The notes beneath the pieces were generated by a model. The model searched no databases. It was given only the letters and a program-made list of their open reading frames with translations, and was not told where the DNA came from. Of a stretch of DNA of 64,000 nt, positions 12,178 to 24,100 are shown piece by piece (the stretch's first letter is position 1; each line of letters begins with the position of its first letter). The DNA comes from Galeopsis tetrahit (Eukaryota > Streptophyta > Magnoliopsida > Lamiales > Lamiaceae). A program made the translations under genes and the position numbers. The stretch spans positions 74,927,348 through 74,991,347 of the forward strand of contig OY776129.1 of the NCBI GenBank assembly GCA_963675135.1. The letters run 5' to 3'.

Positions 12178-12533
12178 CAGTGACGGACCCAGAAATTTTG
12201 TATAGGGTGGCCCAAAATAAGTGACAATGTCAAAAATAATATTATGAGTATATTAATTTTTAGGTTATTTCCATTTTGGGAGTGTGCAAGTATTATAGGG
12301 CGGTGCTCTAAAAAAAATAAAATTAAGAGAGCAAATAAAAGAAAAAAAGAGAAAAAATTAAATTTGTTGGCAACAGCAGTTGATACCTGGGCAAATGAAT
12401 TTTGTTTAGATACAATAACCACTGGTCTAGTACAATACATGTAATAAAAGGAAGAGAATAACAATATATATAACAAAAGTTAAGAAATTGAGTGGGGAGC
12501 CAATGCCCCCGGCACAACGTGTGTCCGTCACTG
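12178..12533. mobile_element. Non-autonomous hAT element (MITE), 356 bp, with target duplication
   Basis: The left end is CAGTGACGGACCCAGAAAT and the right end is GTGTCCGTCACTG. The 8-bp direct repeat ATAATAAC flanks it exactly (12170-12177 and 12534-12541), which is diagnostic of the hAT superfamily. The inside has no transposase. The ends are closely related to those of the larger hAT element at 35827-37931, so both were probably moved by the same transposase. Confidence 0.9.
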
Positions 12534-15470
12534 ATAATAACATTGTATAAATACTAGAAGATTCAAATTGTGTTCACGGTCAGTTGAAATTGAAATGGTC
12601 CAGTCATGGTTTTTTTCTAAAAATATGTATGAATATATATATTTAGATCGGACCTCGCAAAGGGTTCTTTAAAAAATACGTTTTCTGGTTGCTTTTTTAA
12701 GTCTAACTTCTGAATAAGTCAGTTCAAAATTTGATTAACATGTTGATAATTAATTAATCTAGTTTAGGCATTGAGTCACTTGCACACGTAAATCGACATC
12801 GACAACTACTCACTTTTATAGTTTATATATATAATTATATTATAAATAAAATAATATATTTTAGCCATGTTATGTTGTCGACTTGTCGTACCATTGACCT
12901 GCTTGGAAATAAGAAATTCAACTCTTTTCTGTTGTTTTTTAAAGAATTTGCAGCCGTTTTTCAATAATACGCATTGGATTTTTTTTTTTTTTTTTTTGTA
13001 ATAGTTCATAAATCGCATAAGAATAAAACAGTTCAACTGAAAATTGTGTATTCGTTATAATTTAACTCATGCATACCGAGGGATTGCGTATCTTCTATAA
13101 ATCGAGGTGATATTTCTATTAATTATACAAGATCGTTTTTTTAATCATTATATTTTATTTTATCAACGTTTAAGTTTGTAATATATTCTTTTTTATAAAG
13201 TTAAATGCATAAAGTGACTAACCGGCCAGCTGAGTCTAATCATCTTAACAAATGAGTTAATCAACAGACAACAGAGTTGGTCTTGCCCAACTAAGTTGGT
13301 CTAAATCGGATGACAGAGTCATGTGACTTGATTCAAATGAAGTAATTCGAATTACTTGTGTTCAAATGAGGTTTTGTCAGCTCTGACCGTCCCGATTCGA
13401 CCCGTGTCATTTGGGTCATCCCGCCCCGAATATGTAGTGAAATGGGGCGGGTCTGAATTAATATCACTCTCGCCTTGTAATCCAGACCCATAACCTGATT
13501 TTATTACTCCATATTAGTTTTTATATATACATATAAATGTAAAATATTTTTATATGTTGCATGTTTATTAGTAATATATATAAGAATAATTTAACCTCAT
13601 TTTTTAGATTAATATAAATTGATAAAGCATAATATGAAATACAATATGATATTTAAATTTAAATTTTATGTTTTTTTTTGTATAAATATTTATTATTAAA
13701 AATATATGTATAATTATAATGGGTCGCTCCAACCTGACCCGTGTCATGTAGGGGTCGCCTGATCCCGCCACATTTGCAGAATGAGGATTGCAGGTCCAAG
13801 TATCCAAGTACCCGACTCGACTTGGATCATTGTCATCCTTAACTGAGATTTTTCCTACGGAAAGTTTAGACGAGTTGTCCAAAGTTTAGAGAAGTTGGCA
13901 CATATAGTTGTTTATGTAATTAACAATTAGTTTGTTACTCCTTTGACGACCATGACTCATTTTGTCTCATTTAATTTATTTGAGAAATCTTGTAATCGAG
14001 AGAGTTTACTGTTTAAAAAAAAAAACAAATATGAGATATTCATTTGGAGAGTTCTTGTTCTTGAGAGAGTTGATATAATTCTTGGATCTTGTGTTGATCT
14101 TGTTTGTTTCAAGTGGAAAGTGTTAATCATTTCGTAAATATAGATCATTTTGATCGATGTCAAGTGGAATTAAGTGTACTTTTTTTTTATCATTTTTCAT
14201 TCTTTTAAGTTTCTTGATTAATCAATAAACTTTTGAGATATGATTTCTATTAGTAATTAGTATGACAATTTTTTTTTTTCGATAAAAAAATTGTTACTAA
14301 CTAGTATAAAACTGAAACAACATAGATAAGAGAGAACTAAACCAATCTACTTTTATCTACATATACATATAACATATGGCTGTAACATATGGAGTAAAAA
14401 TTAATATGAGATGGTCATGTTTTTTTTTTTTTATATATATTTTTAAAAATATATACATAAGTATGAAAATTCAAATATAAAAGAAATTTGTTTCATACTA
14501 TGACAACCTGTCACGCAAGAGTCAAGACTATAAACCTCTTTAAAGATGAACTACTCCATAATTTATGGAAATAATGCTTACCTAACTTTAAATGGTTAGG
14601 ACCAATTTCTATTTTAGTTAGTAATTGAAAATTTAATTTAATACACACTATACGCCCAAATGATCATAAGGGTTTGATGCCAAACTTAAAGTAAATGTTC
14701 AAGAACAATAATATATAAAGGGAATTCAACTGGGATAATAATATTTAATTTTTAGTAAATTTTGGAAACTATAGTCTATGGCTCTAGGGCATCTTAGAGA
14801 TTATTTAAACAAACATAAATTTAGAAGTGGCTCCATCAATAAAAATTGTGAATTTGACTTCTATCATGTGCTACTACTTAATTAGTGCTTACACAATAAT
14901 ATAAATAATTGTTGATATATTATGATTAATTGGTTGGCGTTATTGATTTCCTTTTATATATATATACATTAATATAAAATTCTCGTATTATCAATAAATT
15001 TAATTTAATGTTCACATTTTTTTGAAATTCGAACATGTTAATTTTACCATAAAATTTAGTAATTAATAAGAAAAATCAGTAGAAACCAAGAAAATGAACT
15101 ATAGTAATTGAGTGGAGTAATTTTCATGAAAATAGATCATCATCAAAAGTAATTAAAAAAAATCTAACCGCGAATATTGATTTAATTGACAAAAAAAAGA
15201 ATTAATGATACCAATATGATCATAACGTACTCTAGATGAACTCATAATTTAAACATAATATTTACATAAAATTAAATTTCAACTAACTAGATATATAGGC
15301 AGCGTACGTAGTACCCTTCTACTTTTAAATAGTCCATTAATTAATTAGCAACATTGCATTGCAGTCAACAATGGGCACACATATTGATGCTGCAATTACA
15401 TGCTAAATTGCTAATCCTCGCCTCGCCTGCTATTCTACATCATTGCAGGTTGGTCCCGACTTCTACTAAT
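12534..15470. other. Gene-free AT-rich region
   Basis: About 2.9 kb without a credible gene. A GC-richer pair of patches at about 13390-13500 and 13720-13830 shares CGACCCGTGTCAT-like motifs and looks like the two ends of an old non-autonomous element, but no ends or target duplication could be fixed. Long homopolymers (T at about 12979-12997) and a small imperfect inverted repeat at about 14250-14310 are the only other structure noted. Confidence 0.45.
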
Positions 15471-15727
15471 TACTTCCACCGTCCGCAATTATTTGTATGG
15501 TTTGATCGACACAATTTTTTTAAAAATAAAATGATTTAGTGAAGTGTAAAGTGAATTCGGTGAGATATAAAGTAAATGTATATAAAAAATGACTAATAAT
15601 TTTTAAAATAAAATGATGTTGAAAAAGTAATAATTTTGTGGAATATTCTCATATTAAAAGTGTGTAAATAATTTTGAAACGTCCCAATAAAAAAAAAAGT
15701 GCAAACAATCATGGAACGGAAGGAGTA
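15471..15727. mobile_element. Degenerate CTCCCTCCGTCC-family MITE
   Basis: The left end TACTTCCACCGTCCGCAATT and the right end CATGGAACGGAAGGAGTA form imperfect inverted repeats, with internal ATTATTTGTATGG and GCAAACAATCATGG also inverted. Older and more diverged than the copies at 39919 and 52591. Confidence 0.5.
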
Positions 15728-16307
15728 AATAACTTCAACACTAACCACACAATTTTATATAAAATGTCATTATTTTATTAATATTAGAGAACAAATTTAT
15801 TTTTAATAAAATTGAAAAATCTTTACAATCCTCACAATACTAATAAACAAATTATGCATATAAAACCCGTTTTTGAAATCTATTAGTTGTATTGTTGAAG
15901 GGTATAACTTAAATCTCTAAAAAGATATTAATTAGTGCTAATGTTAATGGGTTTCACTTAAGTTACTTAAAGCTAAATACTACCTGGCCTCTTCGTTCCA
16001 CCATATTCCAACTCATTAAGTTTTAGAAGGTGAATGAACATACATATTAAAAAAGCGTAATAATGAATATAATTTTTATAAGAATAATTTTATAATTATT
16101 TATTATAAAGTAAATAAATGAGTTGTGTGTATGTGTAAATTTAAAAGTAATGATATTTTGTATAAAATAAAAAATATTGTGATTTTTTTTATAAATAAAG
16201 TAAAAATAATCGGACCCGTAAACCCTCCCCGCATGAGATTATCAAGATTTTACTAGCAACTAGTAGGCCTGATCCACAAGAAAGCTTATTAGGCCTAAAA
16301 CTCAAAT
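15728..16307. other. AT-rich flank left of Mutator-type copy B
   Basis: No gene. The last 42 bases, GGCCTGATCCACAAGAAAGC onward, are a diverged direct repeat of 21088-21128 on the other side of the inserted element. This shows the insertion landed inside a short tandem duplication upstream of SIEL. Confidence 0.5.
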
Positions 16308-16540
16308 GGAGCTGACTATTTACATCTCCAGTTTGGCTTAAAACACGCTCCCGTCCAATTTAATAATATAATAATTATATAAAAATAAAAAATACTTTTA
16401 AATAATATTACACTATTAAATGCAACCCACTACTAACTATACTCCCTCAACCTTTAAACTCTAAATTTAATTTCTACAACTACTCCATCCACCAAAATTT
16501 CAGAAATTTCAGAAAAAATTTAAAAAATTTAGACAAATCA

Positions 16541-16678
16541 GTGTTGATCATATTCACTCTCGTCGACAACATTTTGTCGACGAAAGTGTATATGGTCGAT
16601 CTAAAAAGGTCGAAAAAAATATCGACCATATACACTCTCGTCGACAACAATTTATCGATGAAATTGTATATAGTCGAC
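16541..16678. repeat. Two GTCGAC palindromic modules in copy B
   Basis: Modules at about 16541-16599 and 16621-16678 have the same plan as those at 3991-4260: ATCGACCATATACACTCTCG, GTCGACAACA loop, inverse arm ending TAGTCGAC. Some GTCGAC sites have decayed (GTTGATCA, TATCGATG). Confidence 0.8.
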
Positions 16679-16726
16679 ATTACATTGTCGGAAAAAGAAA
16701 AAAAAAATAGGTTTCTGCAGAAAACC

Positions 16727-16985
16727 CTATTTCATCCGTCCCACAATAACTTTCACACTTTCCTTTTCGGGACGTCCCACAATAACTTTCACACCCTTAA
16801 AATGAAAAAAATCTTTATAAACTCCACCCTCGCAATATTCTCAATTTTACACAAATGCCATTACTTTTTCTCCACACATACACAAAAGTCAACTCATTTA
16901 TTTACTTTATACATAAAGTTTTACAAAATTATCCCTCAAAACTCCATTCATTAGTACACTTTCTTAATTTACGTGTCCACCTTTA
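16727..16985. mobile_element. MITE-derived sequence related to 28701-29064
   Basis: The left end TTTCATCCGTCCCACAATAA and internal text (CACAATAACTTTCACAC, ACAAATGCCATTACTTTT) match the reverse complement of the MITE at 28701-29064, which lies in copy C of the same Mutator-type family. The right end is eroded. Either the MITE inserted twice, or it was part of a common ancestor of these elements. Confidence 0.5.
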
Positions 16986-17638
16986 ACAGGCGGCGGCGAT
17001 CGATGCACACACTTGGGGTAGGGGTAGCCGACATCTTGGATCAGGAGGCGGCAGCTGCGGATTGAACAAAAAAAACTTGTAGAAAATTGGAGAGGGAGGG
17101 GAAGGCCGTCACAGCCGAGGGAGAGGGAGGCCGTCGCGTCGGTGAAGAGACGGAGAGGAAGGGGGCCGCAGCGGCAAGGGGCGGCTGCCGACGAGGGGTG
17201 GTGTGTGACGGCAAGGTGGAGGTTGGAAAATGAGGAAAGATGAATTAGGGTTTGGAGAGGGATGTGGTTAGTAAATGTGTATTATATAGATAAAAGAGAG
17301 AAAATGTAGTGGTTAGTAAATGTGTATTATCTTTATTATATATAAAAGGAAGAAAGTTCTCTCCTATGCTTGACATGTGGCGCTCCTGCTCGTGACATGT
17401 GGCTCTCCTACGTGGCACTGTCTCAATTCTCACGTATAACAGGCTGACAAGTGGCATATAATGCAAAATGTTTGAGGAAAAGAAAAGAGACCGAGAGACG
17501 CAGGGAGAAGTTGGAAAGGTTTTCAAATTTTAAAGGCAAGTCTGCATTAATGAATTTTAAAGAAGAAGAGTGATAGAGACGCTGGAAACACTCGTGTTCT
17601 TAGTGGATTTCCATAGAAGGAGAGAGAGAGAATATTGA

Positions 17639-18711
17639 ATGGGGTTTTCCAAAATTTTAAGCGATTTCAACGATGGACCTGTTGCTCAACTGCTGCAGAA
17701 CAAAGGTATTAGAGAGTAGAGACTCCTTTTTTTCTTTATCTGTTGGTCTGATTTTAGGGTCAGAATTATATATATGCGTGTTTAATTGTTTTGAGGAGAG
17801 ATAAAGAGGCACATGAAAAATTGAAATGCACACACCAGTGGAGTGTTGGATTTTTATTCTACAATCTCCATTAAAGAAGAACAAGAGAAACGCTTTGTAA
17901 TTTTGTTGGCAAATCTTCTTTCCCTTCTTCTTTAGATCACGTTGGTAGTGAGTATGATAAGAAGAAAAGAACTTAACAGGTGGAATGTTTTTTTTTTACA
18001 TCATGAAACTTCTCCAACATGACTATTCACCGTTCACACTCGTCCTTCGGGTACGTAGTAGGTACACTGCAATTTTTATTCACTCTGAATTTAGTTCTTG
18101 GTTTTTATTGATGAACATTTAATTCTTATATTTTGGTTGCAGCCTTTTAATCCTCGATCAATTTTGAGTTTTCAACTGAAAAATAATTATTAAGTACGGA
18201 GTATTTTTTTTAGCAACCCGTTTATGCATCATGGAGAGTAGTTATTATGCTCAAATGTACTTGTCTTTGTTGATTAACTCTTTTCCCATGGAATTATTAT
18301 TAGATGCCGAGTGTGAATCTTAAAATGTAGTGTTATCTATTTACACCACAAACAATCATAACTTTGAATTTCGTTAAAATCTGATCATTTTGATATGCAA
18401 AGGACATACACAATTACACATGCTCTATAACTATTTGTTAGTTTCATTTTCCACTGATTTCTATCATCTTTTAATCTCCCTCTGTATATCTCTTTTTGCC
18501 CTTTTTTGATTAATAACATCCAAACTCTGTGTTTATTTCAGTTCATAAAAGAATTAGGGCATTTTGTGATGCATTGGATGCAATAAACAAGTGTTTGTCT
18601 GAAGCAATTTGTGACTTATCACGTGGTAGACTGGACGGTGAAAGCATGATTATTGGGCTTACACTCTGGGAATGAGATCTTGGAGACATTCAAATACTAC
18701 CCTGAAATAAG
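17639..18711 (+). pseudogene. Captured gene fragment (two exon-like pieces) in the Helitron
   Basis: The first piece, 17639-17705, starts with ATG and reads MGFSKILSDFNDGPVAQLLQ.., ending at an AAG|GTATT donor. The second, 18542-18711, follows a TTTATTTCAG acceptor in compatible phase and reads VHKRIRAFCDALDAINKCLS.., then hits a stop at 18673-18675. Shifting frame there restores NEILETFKYYPEI up to a GT donor, so a one- or two-base indel has broken it. I do not recognise the source gene. The splice-compatible arrangement suggests capture of genomic exons and intron, as Helitrons do, rather than a cDNA copy. Confidence 0.55.
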
Positions 18712-19962
18712 GTATTCAGTACTTGCTTATATATGTTTCATGCAAATTTTCTGCAATAAACCAAGAGTATTGCTAGTTCTGTCTTGCTGGAAAAGAAAAG
18801 GACACTACTACCTCTGATTTTACAAATTTGATGGCATGCCAATATAAAAATGTAAATTAAATGACAATTGTCTCATGGATTTTGTGAAAATGGTGAATCT
18901 TTAGTTTTGAGAGTCTATTTATTATTTTACAGCATCCATGTCAGTCAAAGTTTTAAAATCATTTAGATGATATCAAGTAGAATAATATGCTATAAAGATG
19001 TATTTTTCATTGTACTCTATTTTGAAATCTCCATTTTACACTCAAAATTTTAATTGCTCAACTTGATATTTATATTTTTTGTGTTCCGATAAACAAATAA
19101 GAAATATACCTAAATTTGTTTTGAATTAATATAAGTGCACCTTAATTTATTTTCCCCCACGTACATAAAATTCTAAGTGAAATAATGAAGGTGGAAAGTA
19201 GTACCAAAAGTGAGTTTGATCTGAATGAAAAGAATGAGTTACATATGATAAATTTTCTTTTACATTGTACATACATTTATACTGTGGGGGTTTGCTTTTA
19301 CATCTTTATCATTATTAATTTTTGGGTTATCAATGTGATTTTCAGGGCGAGAGTTGTTCAACACAAGTGTATTCTCCATCTCTTTTACTATTTTTGTATC
19401 TATTTTATGTTTTCTTTATACTCCTATAACTTTTTATTATGCTTGCAGATTTTAGATTCGATGTATCCCTCGATACGTTTAGATTAAATTTTCTAAATTT
19501 CATAGGTATTGCTCTCGCCTTCTCTCTCTTCTCCATTTTAGTTCTGCATAACATTAATTTGTTTTTATTCTGTTTGGTGAACTGATGTGAGTCCATACTT
19601 CTTCCTTTACCAATTGGAGCTTTTCTTGGATATGTATTTCAACTTCCAGTGATACGTACATCATCTTAGCATTTTTGTAAATTAAATATTATACGATCAA
19701 AAATATTTTATATATAAACGTATCTTAAGTTATTATAATGGAATCTACGTACCGGGCATATGGATTGGTGATGAGGGCAAGTGCTTCTAAAATAGTTTTA
19801 CTAATATTTATATCGTGGAAAAGGAGGCAACAATTAGTTGTATGGGGAGATGTGTAGAGGGTAAATGGGAGTGTTCGGCCGGGGAGATGGAGGAGAGTTG
19901 TTTTTGAACGCGAGAAACCTATGTTTGATCGATTTTTTTATCTGTGGTGAATAGGTACCCTC

Positions 19963-20620
19963 TTGCGAAAGGAATGGAAGATGGGTAGAGATGGTGGGCG
20001 AAAGCAGACGGCGTATTCTCTACAAAAATTGCATATGACGCCCCCATCTCAGGAACATTATCCGAGCCCAATCAGACTCCAAACAAGAAGTTATTCGACG
20101 TACATGATATGGAGCAGGGTGGTTCCGTTCAAATCTGCTGCCATGGGATGGAGGCTAATTCATGACAGACTCCCAACCAAGGCGAATCTTCTCAAGAGGA
20201 AAATCATCCAATCAAGCGACGAGGCCAAATGCCCCTTGTGCAATGAGGCTGGGGAAACGACACAACACTTATTCTTGGGGTATGAGGTGACAAGAAATGT
20301 CTGGTATGCATGCTATAGGTGGCTTGATATACCGATTCCTATGCACAACAGAATCAAGAGCCATTTTATCATGCATTTCGGGATTTTCTGTGGAGAGAAG
20401 GGTGGCATCATTGCATTGCAGTGGGTATTTGGATATGTATTGTATGGGTTATATGGAAAGGACGTAACAACCACATTTTCAAGAGCATCCTGTGAACCGA
20501 ATTATTGATGAGATAAAGAGCAGGTCGTGGAGTTGGCTCTCATGCTTCGACCCTGTGCCTTTCTCAGTCACGTTCGTTGTATGGAACACAGAAGCATGGA
20601 ATTGCTTCAAGACCTGATTG
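19963..20620 (+). pseudogene. LINE reverse-transcriptase C-terminal fragment (zf-RVT region)
   Basis: The frame 19963-20508 includes VPFKSAAMGWRLIHDRLPTK, then CPLCNEAGETTQHLF, the zinc-binding segment near the C-terminus of plant L1-type ORF2 proteins. After about 20400 the reading moves to another frame (HWIAVGIWICIVWVIWKGRN.. to WNTEAWNCFKT and a stop near 20619). It is 5'-truncated and frameshifted, so it is dead. It lies inside the Helitron, either inserted there or carried along. Confidence 0.75.
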
Positions 20621-20901
20621 TTTGGCTGGTTCTTCATGAAAGTGGGATTGCATTTCTGTTTTTTTAATGTTTCCTTATTCAGGCAACTCTCATGCCTTTT
20701 TTTTTATTCACGGTAAGTATCTTTGATCCATTAATGAATTTTTGCTTAATAAAAAATTATATTTTGTAAAACAAAACTTGGATGCTGAGATAATATGAAT
20801 ATTCTAGAATCAACTAAGCTATGAAAGTAATGCTAACAAGATAGTCTCTAAACTTTGTATTTGTATTGGGACAAACGGCTAAAAAATCAAATCTAGAATA
20901 G

Positions 20902-20930
20902 GCCCGTGCATTGCACGGGCAACAAACTAG
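20902..20930 (+). repeat. Helitron 3' terminal hairpin and CTAG end
   Basis: GCCCGTGCATTGCACGGGC is a perfect 9-bp-arm palindrome with a one-base centre, followed by AACAAACTAG. A hairpin roughly 10 bases before a CTRR terminus is the family hallmark. Confidence 0.9.
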
Positions 20931-21085
20931 TATAGATAAAAGAGAGAAAATGTAACTACGAATTTACATGCATCTATCATGATAAATTCGAAGCGATGCA
21001 TCAATTGGGAGTGTGTTCTCAACGAAAATGGAGGTGTAAATAGTCAGCCCCAACTCAAATGCTCTCTTTGACAGAAACCTAATTG

Positions 21086-21119
21086 TGGGCCTGATCCACC
21101 AGAAAGTTTACCAGGCCCA
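21086..21119 (+). promoter_or_regulatory. Site II-type motifs in the SIEL promoter
   Basis: TGGGCC at 21086-21091 and GGCCCA at 21114-21119 lie about 50-85 bp before the SIEL start codon. Such TCP-binding elements are typical of proliferating-tissue and housekeeping promoters. The second half of a diverged tandem duplication covers them; the upstream copy, now separated by the transposon, has the altered form AGGCCT. Confidence 0.45.
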
Positions 21120-21169
21120 ATCTGAAATACTCCGCTTGACATCTCCGTCTTCGATGTCCTCTGCAACCG

Positions 21170-24100
21170 ATGGAGCGCCGCTTCTTCTCCGCCGTCGACC
21201 GGAAACTCGATCAAAACCCTATTCTATCTCCTAAATCCACGGACGCCATTCTCTCTCTCGTCTCAAACCCATTCACTTCGGAATCAATCCTCACTTCCCT
21301 CTTAGAAACCCTGAAACTTCATCTCCAAATTCCAAATTTTAATCATCAAAAAATACTCTCACTCCTCTCCACACTTTCTCACCATCATCCACGGCTACGC
21401 CACCGCATTGATGCCGCCGTCCGCGAATTCATCCTTCTTCCCTCTACCCCCACGTCCTCCCTGCCACACGCTCTCTCGCTGCTCGATCCGGGCCAGTCTG
21501 AATCGCTCGACCTATTTTCCGACGAGTCTCTATTCCTTTCTCTCTGCTTCTTCCATTGTGTGAAAACAAGAAGATGGATGCTTAGAAATGTGAGTAAATT
21601 TCGCGTGAGGCCGTCGGTGTTGCTAACTGTTTTCTTAGGGTTTACTAAGGACCCGTTTCCTTATATTAGGGAAGCTGCGTTGGATGGTTTGGCTATGTGG
21701 AATGATATTGTTGTGGTGGAGGATCGGAGTTTGGTTGAATGTTGCTATTTTCGCGCTGTAGAGCTCCTGTTTGATGCGGAGGACTCTGTACGGCGTTCTG
21801 CTGTACCCGCGGTATGATATGGAAATATGAATTGTGAAGATTGATTGTTTCTTTTTTTTGATGACGCATAACTCAAACTCCTTGAGTTTGTTTCTTATTT
21901 TCGAGACGCTCTATATGTATATTAATTTTGCTAATTTGCTTCAGGGAGAGGCTTAAGTAGTATGGAAATTGGATATTATAGAGTTTTCCAATTCATTTTG
22001 TCCTCGCGGAAGAGTATGCTTTTACTATGAACCATATTTAGAGGAGAGGAGCCCTGTATGATATTTATTGTACTAAGATAAAGCTGTTTATTGTAATTTA
22101 TATTCTATTTACTGGCTCTGATTGAGGATGAGTCTTTTTTCCACTTTGGTTTCAGGTCTGCAAATGGGGGCAGCTTCTTGTGACATTGAGCCCGGATGAA
22201 ACTAAAAGAGATTTGTCTGATGCATTATTTGTACAGGTTCCATGTTTCTCCTTCCTCCTGCTGCTTAAATGTTTAATGTGCTAATTCTGATTTCAAGAGA
22301 TTCATGATGTATGAAAGATTATGTGCAACATACATTATGATAATATGGAGGGTGCAGTGATAATGTCTATAAGGGGTCGGTGGAGTTCAATATTCTTAGC
22401 AAGAGAGTGAGGCACTTGACTGAACCATCATGATTTGGCATATTTGCTGAGTGTATAGTATCTCTATGTGTAACTGTTCCTGTGTGACACATCCATTCCA
22501 ACTGTTTCATCTTGTATTCCTTTCTCTATATATGAATTTACTAATGGATTCTACAATTAGTCTGTTTGGATTTGAATGTTTCAACTTATAGGAGTCAAAT
22601 GTTGACATGCTGTGATGCTTCCTTGATAAGTGTTGGTTTAGAAGTTCATAATTATACTTGAGTGGCAGCAAATTCATTAGTAACTACTCTTTCTGTAATT
22701 CTGGAAATTTCGTGTTAACATTATTTAGGATTGGTACCATTTCTCGTTCATGTTATAAAGAATGTTGGGGTTATATTGCTCTTCTTAGTCTAGTGATTTT
22801 GTTGTGTACAGCTTTGTTTAATGGTAAGAGACATGGACATGGAGACAAGGATTGCTGCTTTTAATGCACTTGGAAAGATTCTAACAGTTTCTGAGGCAAT
22901 CTTGCTACAAACCTTATCTAAGAAGGCGTTGGCAGCAATAAAGGAAAAGAATTACCCAGGCCAGTACACTGCCAAAGTATTTAAAATTCCTGCAACTGCT
23001 GCTGCATTTACTTTTGTTCATGGACTGGAGGATGAATTTTATCAGGTTAATCTTGTCGTTCTAATCATTTCATTTGGATGCCACTTCAATTGCATTTTGA
23101 AGTTCAATTCTGAGTTTCATTACCTGGTATATGGACGACTTCTTGGATGGGGTGTCCTTTACCCAACACAGTTCCATTCCTGTTATCTCTCTCATCCCTC
23201 ATTTACCATTCCTTGTATAATCCTTTGAAGGTGGCTATTTCACTGTTGCTATCTTCTATGCTTCAGGTTAGGAGATGTGCTTGTCATGCTCTGCAAATGC
23301 TGACAGGCCTTTCTGCTGAATTTGCTGGTATGGTTGTACACAGACTGATGGATATGCTGAATGACGATTCAGAGGTTGTACGTCTACAAGCTTTGCATAC
23401 TCTGCATCGTATGGCTATTAATGACCATCTCAAAGTGGAAGAATCTCACTTAGACTCGGTAAATTTCTGACTGGTTAAATAATTAACCTGTGCTACATTA
23501 TGGTTTTTCTGGTCTAGGAAAACAAAAAAAATCACTGCAGTGCATGTTAAAAGGTCATTATCCATCTTACAAAAGAACTATGAGTATCTGGTTTAGAAAG
23601 AATTTATCTGCTTTAGCCTTAGCCGTGATGAAGTGTAAATTCTTATCCATCTTAAAACATACTCCCTCCGTCCGCCTATAAGCTTTCCGTTACTTTTGGG
23701 CACAAAGATTGGGACAAATGATGAAACAATAGATATAGTATAATTGATGTGATTGAGAGGGAGAAAAAGTAAGATATAAAGGTAAAGTGGCATAATATGT
23801 AAATAAGAGTAAAGTGTAGGGTTATAAATTTAGAAGGTATTTGCCAAAAAGGGTATTAGAACTTATAGGTGGACAAACCAAAATGGCAAAATAGGAAGCA
23901 TATAGATGGACGGAGGGAGTAGTATATTTCTATGCTTAAGAATCAAAAACTATATAATCTTGTGAATGATAATTTTTCTTGTTTCAGAAAATTTATGACT
24001 CCACTGCCCATGTACCAGATACTATCTACAAGTAGTTCTTTGGACATTGATTTCAGTTTACTGGAAAATTGCATGAAGAGACTCAACTAACCTTTTTATA

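Larger units (their letters stand above)
17330..20930 (+). mobile_element. Non-autonomous Helitron, 3.6 kb, carrying gene fragments
   Basis: The 5' end is TC followed by TTTATTATATATAAAAGG, the typical AT-rich Helitron start. The 3' end is CTAG at 20927-20930, preceded by a perfect GC-rich hairpin (20902-20920). The insertion is between A (17329) and T (20931), as Helitrons do, without target duplication. The host can be reconstructed: the left flank TAGTGGTTAGTAAATGTGTATTA joins the right flank TATAGATAAAAGAGAG to restore a second copy of a tandem repeat whose first copy lies intact at about 17265-17315. No Rep/helicase is visible. It carries exon-like pieces (17639-18711) and a LINE fragment (19963-20620). 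Confidence 0.88.
16308..21051. mobile_element. Mutator-type element (copy B) with 9-bp target duplication, interrupted by a Helitron
   Basis: The left end is GGAGCTGACTATTTACATCT and the right end is GGAGGTGTAAATAGTCAGCCCC. The 9-bp direct repeat AACTCAAAT flanks it exactly at 16299-16307 and 21052-21060, as expected for Mutator-like transposition. Total 4,744 bp, but 3,601 bp of that is a later Helitron (17330-20930), so the original element was about 1.14 kb. It shares GTCGAC hairpin modules and a GC-rich block (16990-17220) with copies A and C. It carries no transposase and ends 118 bp before the SIEL start codon. Confidence 0.9.

Noticed and set aside
13380..13830. Pair of GC-rich CGACCCGTGTCAT-type patches as a hAT element
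   Set aside because: Composition fits a non-autonomous element, but no matching ends or target duplication could be placed, so it is only noted in the region description.
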